Below are positions 44,961 to 55,904 of a DNA stretch of 64,000 nucleotides, piece by piece (within the stretch, counting starts at the first letter, position 1; each line of letters begins with the position of its first letter). Source of the stretch: Areca catechu (Eukaryota; Streptophyta; Magnoliopsida; Arecales; Arecaceae); contig CM038050.1 in assembly GCA_021397845.1 (NCBI GenBank), positions 9,180,471 through 9,244,470 on the forward strand. The letters run 5' to 3'. A model generated the notes under the pieces. The model worked only from the letters and a program-made list of their open reading frames with translations, did no database searches and had not been told where the DNA came from. The translations under genes were made by a program, and so were the position numbers.

Positions 44961-47844
44961 TATAATCTGCATGGTACCACTTCCTGCGTGATATTTCTTT
45001 TCCCTCCCAACTCTATTCTCTTTCCCGGTACCACCTCATGCACCATTTCTCCTCCCAACCTCCCTCCCTTGCTGATACTGGCTTTCCCTCCCATCCTCCC
45101 TCCCTCCTCCTCCATTTCTGGCCTCTTCGTCGGTGGATTCGCAGCCAATTATTGCTTTCTACCTCATCCTCCATTTCTTCCCTGATTTCTCCGATTCTAG
45201 TCCTATTCTTGGTAGATTCATGACTGATACTTACTTTCCCTTCTATCCTTTTTTCATTCCCAGCCATATTTCTTCATTTCCGGCATCCTCCATAGTGGAT
45301 TCACGATCGATCGTTGCTTTCTTCTCTTCGTTTCCATTTGCTTCCAAAAAATTTTCCTAAGACAAAACTGATTCGATATTTGTTTAAAATCTCCTTTTGC
45401 ACATGGTTAATGGATGTTCAACAATTTTTTAAAGTCATCCTGCATTAAGTTCTTACATGTTGAGAAAAAGGATTTCCTGTCGTCTGGCTCAAGATGAGGT
45501 TTATCATTTGTTAATGTGAGTTTCAATTTCCATATCATTTATGTCTTGAATATTTTGTGACAGGATTCTGGTATATGTATACTATTTTTCTAGAACATGC
45601 CATGAAGAAAGCTGACCTTCACATCTTAGTCTAAAAATTTTAGTGCATGGTTCATTAAAATTTTAATTAATTAACTACTTAAAAATAGTCATGTCTCCCG
45701 TACAAAAGCACATTTGTAAAGCTCTTAGTCCATCGGCATTGATGATTTTTTCTTTTCCAAATATGCGTTATGTGGTTGCTGATGTTTCGAAAAATTTTAT
45801 TCTCTCTCTGGTAATTATCTCCAGGATCGATCTAAACTTGTATGAACCTCTTCAGATAGCCTGGCATATATAGAGATGTTTAAAACAGGATACAAGACTT
45901 TAGAATGACAAAATCTAGTACCATCCTTTCTAGCTTCAAAAAGTCACACTAACCAGTCATTAGTTACTGCACTTGTAGTTGATTTTAAGATGATCTAATT
46001 AAATTCTTTCAGACAGGAAACAGAAAATTTTGAGATTCTTGAGAGCTTCATTTTTTTTTTTTTTTTTTTCATTTCTAGGAGAGGAATCCTTTATAATCAT
46101 CAATATAGATAGGCAGCATGGATTTTTGATAGTCCATAATCTAATGCTTATATTTATGTATTGCTAGGCTTTGATGCCTTGTTAGTAGCCAAGAGGAAAG
46201 TTGTAAATGCTTATAGGTTTGTGGTGGTAGAGGGGTGTATACTACTGCTTTATCCTTGTTTTATTATTTTCAAAGCAAAATTTAGAGGTTAGTGGGTGAT
46301 AAAAGAATGAAAAAATGAGTGTCACAGAATAAGTTTGTTAGATTTGAGTTCATGTTTGAGCACGATGGATTTCGGATACTATGATATTTGTTTATTTACT
46401 GAACTAATGGGGGGCATGGATGCATTATGTACAAAGTCTTCTTTGATATGGAGCTTTAGACTTGCATACATTGTAGTTGTCATACAAAATAGTTGTGGAT
46501 TAAAAAAGCAGCTCATAGTTCTTTTTAAGGTTGCAATAAAGTGACCATGTTTAGATACCATGGTGGCTTCCCTAGCCAAAAGGCTCCACTTAATGTGAGG
46601 TAGTCCCACTTTAAAGCATACTTCATTTATAAAACATAATATCTAAGTCCTTTGTTGCCATTGCTCTTGAAATTGTGTCCCCTCTACATAACATATCAAC
46701 CATGGTTGTGAGGCGAAGGTATTGCATAATACACAATTACCATGAACCAACAAGCATTGTCTTATCTATTTTAGATTAGGCTTATGGATGATATAACTCA
46801 AATTTCTATTGTAGGCTAAGTAGAAAATGTTGCTTGTGCATGTTAGAATGGATGATGGGATTCATGTGGGTGAAAGAGAAGCATGGGGCTAAGAAGATGT
46901 GGTTGTAATTTTCGAATTTTGCTGCAAGCTGACTAGAGAACGGCTTGATGTTAGACCTATGAATTGTGTAGATATCATAAGGCAGATATTTGGCTTATTT
47001 ATCATGATTCTTTTATTGGTCAAAAGGAAAAACCCAACCCAATTGCATGTGCCCCCTCCCTACCTCTCTCTCTCTATCTCTCTCTATCTCTTTTTTTTTT
47101 TTTTGGGAGAGGATATACCGAGTTCTTATTGTATAAATACTTCCATGAGAATTATTGTATAAAATATTCAATAGCTTCTTTGATGGACAAGATCGATATA
47201 CCATATTACTATTGTACAAAGGCTTTCATGAGAATTATTATGCAGAATATTCAATAACTGAGTACAGAAATAGAAATCAATAAAATAATCCTTGTGCGAT
47301 TAGCTATACATACAAGCTACAACTAAGTTTATAAAATACTCCATAGGGTTTATACAAAGCCCTGCACACCTTTTAAAGTGTTGCAATTAATTTGTTGGAT
47401 CGGGATTTGACCTTGTACGACTTGGTTCCCAAATCATTCCTTTTTCTTTTCTTTCGAATCTAACCTTACATTACATGTTGACACCATTATGAATATGTTT
47501 GGCCGGTGATTGAAATTAGAATGATTTGCACACAATTATACCAACTATTACTTCAAAATCTACTTTTTGTAATAGAGATCATGTGCTTGATCTATTTCTT
47601 AGCTCTCTAACCTTGTTTATGGACATGATTGATTGTGAAGAGCATGCATTCCTTTTTATATGGAAAAAATAGTAATTAATGTGGAGTCAATGGATTTAGA
47701 TAAGGCTTTAAACTTTTATTTTTAAACAAATTTAATGTTTCATTATTATGTTTATGTAGATATGTCTTGCTTTTTTTTAGATGCATCATGCATAATGGAC
47801 GAACATCATGTTACCACCATTGATGACTAAATATTACATTTGAA
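44961..47844. other. Unassigned spacer, possibly CACTA interior
   Basis: Begins with a CT-rich block (45000-45330) and has poly(T) at about 46050-46072 and a (CT)n/T run at 47064-47104. No transposase or host gene was recognised. Confidence 0.4.
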
Positions 47845-47849
47845 GATAA

Positions 47850-49396
47850 TGATGCGGGACGAACCTAGGACTGATGAAAAACAGTAAATCTAATTTTTTA
47901 ATATTTTTTTAGATATTAATTCAGTGGCTAAAGACTCGAAAATAAGTAAAGAATTAGCATGATGACTAGTAATGCTAGAAACTATCATACCCGCAGGAAG
48001 ACACATGCAGAATAATAAAGGTCATGACCCTGGAATTGAAAAACTCCCGATTTAGGATAGCGTACCTATCATTAGATCATAACTTAAAAGGGGGAAGGCT
48101 TTTACCAGGCAGCGATTGTAGTTTCTTCGATGAAGAGATCTCTCAACCTCTGGATGGCACCTGGAAGAACAAGCCTTTGGTCCCGAATCTGAAGGCGATC
48201 TGGATCCGATCTGAAGGCAAAGAAAGCCTCATCAGGGGAGGGAAAACACATCGGGAATCTGCAAAACATCAAAATTAGGCATGAATCAGGTAATCAAAGA
48301 AAAAAATAATAAGATGAAACAAGGAAGGAAAAGGATTAGGGCAAAGGGCGGCAGCAAGGAAGCAGAAAAAGCTCTTGATCTGGGCGTATTCAAGGCTTCT
48401 CTTTTGGACGTGGCTGATGCTTGGAGATCTGATTTGCTGCTTGGGGCATGGAGGATTGCAAGGATGGGTGGTTGGCCAACACAAGAGAACAAGAATCAAA
48501 CACAAAGAAACCAAAAGAAAACATAAGACACCTATCTCAAAATAATTCAGCAGAGTTTTAATTCATAAGAGTAGATTGCTTACAAGAGGAAGAGTGGTGG
48601 GGTTTTTATAGAGTCCCATGCCCTCTCCTAAAGGGATTACAAGTCTTCTCCTAGTTAGAATAGGTTTACACAATTTAAGTGGAAGAAAGATTACAAAATA
48701 AATATAGGAGTATACTAGTTGAATAGAATAAGAACTAGGTTTCCTTCTTCCATTTGAATTCCTCCTTCTTAGCTTGGACCAAGTCAACACTTTGGACGTG
48801 TTGGGCTTCATGGGTGGGCAGAAAGGGGCAGCCAAGAATGGGTTGGGCGCATGGGCTTTGGACCCTGGAGGCCTGGGATGCCTGGAGCAGGAATTTCCAG
48901 GTATCTTGGTTATGGGCTAGAATATACCTAGAATCTTGGTTCTTCATGGACCTGGGCCTTGAATTCTCTTGGTCTGGGGTACAGGTAAGTCCTTGGGATC
49001 TTGTTATGACCTGGTTTGGGACTATACTCTAGCATCTAGAGGGAATATGGGCATCCGGAAAATATTTGGAAGGAATCAGGGTATCTAGAAAGGCATCTTG
49101 GATCCTGGGGTGCCTCGCAAAATCCAATAAGCTGATGTAGTGGCCTCTGACTCCTGGATGAGGCCTGGTGGAACTCCAAAATAGGGTAATCTCCTCTTGT
49201 ATAAATATTAGACTCATACTAGACTTATACTGAAATACATGACTCGATACTGGACTGGGGTTGAGACAAATCAATTAGCCTCAACTTATTATAGGACTCA
49301 ATCTTAATTGATTATAAATTATGACACATGACTAAAATCCTAATCAGTGAACCTTATGGGATCCAGGGTCTGTGTCTGATCCTGGTGTCCCCACCA
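47850..49396 (-). repeat. 3' LTR of element F
   Basis: TGATGCGGGACGAACC...CCCCACCA in plus-strand reading; pairs along its length with 52257-53816. Confidence 0.9.
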
Positions 49397-49454
49397 ATTC
49401 TTCCAGGGTGGGAAGAACTCTACCCCGTCGAGTAAGGGTCAATTTGGCTCTCAA

Positions 49455-50010
49455 GGAGGGTCTGGGTTGAGGCGTGGCAGTTCCTCACCAGTGCTCCACA
49501 AATCCTCGGATTCTAGCTGACCTTGCCATCTGACCAAATACCTTTGATAACTTTCATCCCGGGTACTGATGGCTTGATCATTCAGGATTCACTCACTCTT
49601 TTCCTCACTTATTGGCCAAATTATACGTGGACACTCTAAGGTGGGTTCACTCACAAAGGAAGGAATTTGGCTCAAGGTACTCGCTAGGTATCACTAATGG
49701 CTCCTTATGCTCCATAAGGTCTGAACTGCTGAAGGTGGGACTAATACCTAAATCAGGTGTTATCTCAAGCATATAGGCATTGAGTCCAACTCTTTTCATT
49801 ATTCTGAAATGGGCCAGCTTTGTGAGCAAGAAATCTCTTTATCAACACATAGTCCCCTGAAGAAAATTCTTTAACATGTTTTCCGGAATTAGCCAAGTTA
49901 TTATATAGTTCATTATTTATGTTCAGCTTTTGACTAATTTTCAGATGCAGATGCTGTGCAGTGGCTAGTGTAGGTGCAGATAGATGATTCAGGGCTATGG
50001 ATTTATTGGA
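49455..50010 (-). pseudogene. Element F integrase C-terminus and chromodomain
   Basis: From about 50010 downward the minus strand reads LATAQHLHLKISQKLN, then KEFSSGDYVLIKRFL, the usual integrase tail. After a frameshift comes MKRVGLNAYMLEITPDLGIS (49829-49647). In a third frame a chromodomain follows (ILNDQAISTRDESYQRYLV, then RWQGQLESEDLWST, about 49590-49470), ending in a stop near 49455. A TGA precedes ILNDQ. The chromodomain is thought to guide chromovirus integration to marked chromatin. Two frameshifts show it is no longer made. Confidence 0.8.
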
Positions 50011-50379
50011 CTCAAGACTAACACCTAATAGACTCGACTAGACTTCCCTATCAAAGAAAATTTATTGGACTCTTTGGGTCTAACCTAACACATTATAGAC
50101 TCTTTAGGTTTGACCCTAGCATGGCATTGCACATGAAAATTTACTATGTACTCCTACTATGTGCCATAGGGTTCTCCTAAAGTAAGATGCAAACATGATA
50201 AACTCAACGAATGAATGCAACATGTGAACCTCTATAAAATGCATATGAATGGTTAAAGAAACATAATAAGATTCAGAAAAGGGTAGAAAATAAGATGTAG
50301 GTTCAGGGTTAGTTTGGCAGGAAAAGGGTTCGAGAATAATTAGATAGAATGGAATGCAAGAAGGTGTGTCAGGAATTAG

Positions 50380-51189
50380 TCATAGACTAATGAGGTTTAC
50401 CTTATGGATTTGGGATATTTCTATAGGGTCTGCATTATGGAAGAATGGGTCATTAATTTTAGGGAAGAGATCAACTGGAGTCAATGGAGTGATTTCATCC
50501 TGAGGGTATTGGTTTAAAGAGATCAGGTCCTTAATAAATTCTTCTGGTTCTTGAATCAAAGGACTGGACTCTACAACTAGACTCTCTTCTAAAGTTTCCT
50601 CAGGTGGTGTTCTAGTAACAGGATCTGGGTTCTCTTCCTCTAACTGCTCTTCCATTACAACTTCAACTAAATCTAGATCGGCTCCCACTTGTGTATCTAT
50701 TGATTCAGCTAACTCTAAGTCTTCTATGGGGAACTCCTCTTCTTCTTCCTCATACTCCTCTACTAGGCTCACATCATCTTCATATATCTCCTCTTCTAGG
50801 TCATTCTAGTGAACCAATGGAGTGATAAGAGGGGGTTGACTAGGAAAAAATTGACTAATGACTGGGATGACAGGGGTGGGTTGGCTAAGAAAAATCGACC
50901 CAATACTGGACTCAGGTTTAGGTCTGGGGTGGGTCTCAGGGTTTTGCTCTAGGTTTCCTAATTGGTTTCCTACTTGGGCAAACTTATTGGTTACATGATC
51001 AAGCCTATTGGTTGCTTGGTTATAGGATTGAGTTAATTGGTCAAGTCGATTGTTGACCTGGGTATTGGATTGATCGATTAGATCAAATCGTTCAGTCATG
51101 GTTTTCATGAAAACCTCTAGACTGGGGTCCATGGTTGAGCTAGGTTGGGGTTTAGACTTATGGTATTGGGTTCCTAGTCTAGTGGTCAT
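50380..51189 (-). pseudogene. Element F gag-like N-terminal region
   Basis: A frame from ATG 51189 to 50806 has a coiled coil with heptad-like TNRLDHVTNKFAQV and NNRLDQLTQS repeats and a Pro-rich tail. It is followed by a very acidic frame (50772-50380; EYEEEEEEFPIEDLEL). The coiled-coil N-terminus resembles chromovirus gag starts by character only; no gag core or zinc knuckle is left. Confidence 0.5.
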
Positions 51190-52240
51190 GCAATCAAACA
51201 GTCAGTCATGATGAGATGGTGCAGCCAAGCATGCAAAGGATCGGTAATTCTAGGGTTTCCTAGACCTATAGCCAAAATTGAATGAGTCAGCTCAACTTAT
51301 ACTTAACCTAGCAGCTAATCCTTCCTCTGGCCAGGTAGAAGGTGGGGTGGTGGGAGGCTCCCCCTGCTTGTCACAGGATCCTCATTATAAACCACCAGTC
51401 CACTTAGGTCATTTGACTCTAGACCCCAGCCTTAGACACTAGTTTTCAGTAATAGCCACAGGATTAAATGCACTAGTTGGCCCACACAGTTTAGACCCGA
51501 CCTGTTGGGTGTCACCTAGCCCACTAGGGCAAATTATGTCTAGTTAATTTTAAATAGGCTTGGGTCAATATGATGATGGTGGTTTTGGGCCTAGGTCAGG
51601 TGATGAAATCCTGCCCTGATCTGAGATAATGAATTGCCCTTAAGATTAGGTTAATCAAATGATGCACATTCAATGAGTCCTGATGCAACTAATAACAATC
51701 AGAAAAATAAAATATTTTATGTGTATTTTATGATGTGGCAAGTTAGGTTTAAGTTGATTAGGTTAGCAATCAAATTGGGCTTAGGATGTGTGGAAGTTGG
51801 TTAGGTTTGTCAAGTAAGTGCAGAAATTCAAGAAATCAGGGTTTCATAAGATGCAGGATTTGATATAGTTATCGATGCAAAAAAAAATCAGAAAAATTCT
51901 AGGACAGAGGATGGACGGTGATGATGAAATCTGCCAAATTTTATGCACAACAAAAGTCAGATGATGATGCAAATCCTAGGGTATTCAGACTGATGCAGAA
52001 ATCTCAGGTTTTCAGTTAGGGTTTCTAATATGCCATATTTTAATGAATTAGGTTTTCTATAAAATTAATTAAAAATTATGATAAAATAGAGGACAAGACA
52101 GAGAACAATTCATGAAAATTTAACATAAAAATAAAATTCCTAGGTAGTCTAAATTAGATGAAAAACAAACACCTAATACTCTAGTAGGATGCAGAAATTA
52201 GGGTTTGTGAATCTAATGCAGATGAATGCTATCCTAAACC
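51190..52240. other. Element F leader
   Basis: Non-coding stretch between primer site and gag on the minus strand; no motif recognised. Confidence 0.5.
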
Positions 52241-52241
52241 T

Positions 52242-52254
52242 GCTCTGATACCAA
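52242..52254 (-). other. Primer binding site of element F
   Basis: TGGTATCAGAGCAGG on the minus strand, a few bases after the LTR end; a full match to the initiator tRNA-Met type. Confidence 0.85.
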
Positions 52255-52256
52255 AC

Positions 52257-53816
52257 TGATGTAGGACAAACCTAAGACTGATGAAAAATAGTAAATATAA
52301 TTTTTTTTATATTTTTTTAGACATTAATTCAATAGCTAAAGATCCAAAATAAGTAAAGAATTAGCATGATGACTAGTAATGCTAGAAACTATCATACCCA
52401 CAGGAAGACACATACAGAATAATAAAAGTCAGGACCCAGGAATTGAGAAACTCCCGGTTTAGGATAGCGTACCTATCATTAGATCAGAACTCAAAAGGGA
52501 GAAGGCTTTTACTAGGCAGCGATTGTAGTTTTTTCGATGAAGAGATCTCTCAGCCTCTAGATGGCGCCTAGAAGAACAAGCCTTTGGTTCCCGAATTTGA
52601 AGGCGATCTGGATCTGGTCTAAAGGAAAAGAAAGCTTCCTCTAGGGAGGGAAAATACCTCGGGGATCTACAAAACATCAAGGTTATGCACGAATCAGGTA
52701 ATCAAAGAAAAAAATAACAAGATAAAACAAGGAAGGAAAGGGATTAGGGCAAAGAGCTGGTGGCAAGGAAGCAGAAAGAGCTCTTGATTTGGGCATCTTC
52801 AAGGCTTCTCTTTTGGGCGTGGCTGATGCTTGGAGATCTGATTTGCTACTTGGGGCGTGGAGGATTGCAAGGATGGGTGGTCGGCCAACACAAGAGAACA
52901 AGAACCAAACATAAAGAAACCAAAAGAAAACACAAGACACCTGTCTCAAAACAATTTAGCAGAGTTTTAATTCATAAGAGTAGATTGCTTACGAGAGAAA
53001 GCGGGGTGGGGTATTTATAGAGTCCCATGCCCTCTCCTAAAGGAATTACAAGTCTTCTCCTATTTAGAATAGGTTTACACAATTTAAGTGGAAGAAAGAC
53101 TATAAAATGAGCCTAGAACTAGGAGTATACTAGTTGAATAGAATAAGAACTAGGTTTCCTTCTTCCATTTGAATTCCTCCTTCTTAGCTTGGACCAAGTC
53201 AACACTTTGGACATGTTGGGCTTCATGAGGGGGCAGCAAGGGGCGACCAAGGATGGGTTGGGCGCATGGGCTTTGGACCCTGGAGGCTTGGGATACCTGG
53301 AGCAGGAATATTCTAGATATCTTGATTCTGGGCTAGAATATACCTGGAATCATGGTTCTTCATGGACTTGGGCCTTTAATTCTCTTAGGCTGGTGTGCAG
53401 GTAAGTCCTTGGGATCATGTTATAATCTGGTTTGCGAATATACTCTAGCATCTGGAGGAAATCTGGGCATCCAAAAAATATCTGAAAGGAATCAGGGTAT
53501 CTAGAAAGGCATCTTGGATCCTGGGATGTCTCGCAAAATCCAATAAGCTGATGTAGTGGCCTCTGACTCCTGAATGAGGCCTGGTGGAACTCCAAAATAG
53601 GGTAACCTCTTCTCTTGTACAATAATTAGACTCATACTATACTTATACTGAAATACAGGACTCGATACAGGACTGGGGTTGAGACAAATCAATTAGCCTC
53701 AACTTATTACAGGTCTCAATCTTAATTGATTACAAAATTATGACACATGACTAAAATCCTAATCAATAAACCTTATAGGATCCAAGGATTTGTGTCTGAT
53801 CCTGGTGTCCCCACTA
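52257..53816 (-). repeat. 5' LTR of element F
   Basis: Partner of 47850-49396. It ends CCACTA where the other copy has CCACCA, a single C-to-T change that spoils the terminal CA. Confidence 0.9.
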
Positions 53817-53821
53817 GATAA

Positions 53822-55904
53822 TGTTGTGAACTTCTAATAAATTTATTAAAAATATTATATTGATTTATTTTATTATACTGTATAAGTTCTAACTTGTATT
53901 TTATCTTCACATTTTATAGATTTGTCAAGCTTTATTTTATGGCTTCCATTTGAAGTGACTTATGATAAAAAAGAAAATACGAGATCTTATTTGGAGTTAT
54001 AACTTGTGCTCATGTATTGTTTAAGAACTTAATTTTTATGTTATTTTAGATATATTGGAAAATTGAAGCTATGTTATCATGTGTTTCATTTGATATTTGG
54101 AATTGTATTTGATAGTATTGTGTATTTGTTAATTGAAGCAATAAAGTAGTATTTGTAAGAATGCTCTCAGTTCCTTGTACATCATGTTTAATGCTCTCTG
54201 TCATTACATCAAGAAGAAAAGAAGCTCTCTCCTGTAGTCTTGCAATACTCTAATTGTCGAGCTTGGATTATGTTTCTATTTTTTCATATTGACACAAAAC
54301 TAATGCTTATTATATGGTTGCATTTTTTTTTCTTGCTTTATTCGTTCTACATACTATTACACTTTGCCATCTATTTACATATTTTTCCGATCATGTTATA
54401 TTTTTTAGTTCTGCATCTCATTAAGATACTTTTTTTTATGATCCTTTCACTTGATCAAGCTCTGCTTTTCGTGGATATCTAGTATCATATCATAAAATAG
54501 TTTCATGATTTTAATTCTACTGCTATTTCTTGGATCTGCTGCTGTTGGAATTCATGTTCAATAATCTGCTCTAATTACCAGTGATGCCACTGGCCTACTT
54601 TGGACCCCTTGAGGCTTGAAGCCTCTTAATTTTTAGCTTAGCGATAAGCATTTTGTCCATATCATGCCAGATATTCTGCCTTCATGCATCTTGCTTCCTG
54701 ACCTATAGATCTTGAGTGCTTATAGAACCGGTAAAGCTAGCATTCTTAGGTCATCCTTATCTTGTTCTTCTGATTGTCAAAGATCATACACTAGATGCTA
54801 AGAAAAGCATCATTGTCAAATACCATGTGCTATTTTACATATTTAAGCAATTTATTTAGTCAAGATGTTCGCTAGATGCTAACTATCACACAAATGGCTA
54901 CAGTGAGTGGCAGAGTATATAAATTGTAAGCCATCAAATATGTCGATTACACCAAGGGCATATTTGGTTCAAGAAAGCTCCATTTTTATTCCGATTTTAG
55001 AAGCAATTGGAATTCCCAAATCCTCCAAAACCCAATACCTATTCTTCTTTATCATCCAAATCCAATTTAGATTTTAATTTTGATTTGGATCATGAACCAA
55101 ATGTACCGGATTCTCATTCCACGTTCCCATTCTCATTCCAGAATCCAATTTCCCTCGACCAAACATGGATTAAATTATTCAACCAAAAAAGAACATGGAT
55201 TAAATTAATCCCAAGAGATAAAAAATATATATTGCATGCTAAACTAAGCAATTCTTCGTTAGCATTCTGCCATGAAGGTACCCATAGTTTTTTATTTTTT
55301 ATTTTATTTTATGTTATTTTATTTTATGTGGAATCTTCATGCTGATATTCTTTAAGACATGTACAAATGCAATACTTGCATATATCATTTGCTTGGCTTT
55401 GGAATTTTACAAATAGCATATATTCTGTTAAAATGCTGGAAAATCTCGAGATAAAGGCACTGCTAGACTGCTTAGCAGAGTATTTTTTTAGGTCAAAACA
55501 AACATTAGATGGATGCTTCTATGGTACATGTCACATGCGTATGTGTTCTTGGCTAATATTTGCCAAGAAAAATTTTAGACATATTTATGAAGAAGCTAAT
55601 TAAGTTTTAGATGTTGAGCTGCATGAGAATATTTATGTGAGGTTTCAACGTGTAAGCCTTGTGAAAACAAGTCGGGTTTTGATTAGTGAGCCCAGAAAAT
55701 TAATTGGCTGTAATCGGTTGAGATTATAGTGAATTTCCAAGTGGGTCTTGGGAAGTGATGTAGATGCATTGAATAGCACCGAACCACTATATTTCTTTTG
55801 TATTTGTGGTTGCTTGTCTCTTATATTTATTCTTCTCTTATTACTTTTATATTTATGCTGCACACTTATTAAAAGCACTTTAACTTTGTATTCATAGTAC
55901 TAAG
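53822..55904. other. Unassigned spacer with possible MITE
   Basis: AT-rich. At 54957-55170 GGGCATATTTGGTTC faces CGACCAAACATGG in the opposite sense, reminiscent of Tourist/Harbinger-like MITE ends, but the repeats are short and the target duplication is unclear. No gene recognised. Confidence 0.35.

Larger units (their letters stand above)
47850..53816 (-). mobile_element. Element F: internally deleted chromovirus derivative
   Basis: LTRs 47850-49396 and 52257-53816 are highly similar. The target duplication GATAA is perfect at 47845-47849 and 53817-53821. A tRNA-Met type primer site beside the right LTR gives minus orientation. Of the coding region only a gag-like N-terminus and the integrase C-terminus with chromodomain remain, so replication would depend on another element. 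Confidence 0.9.
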
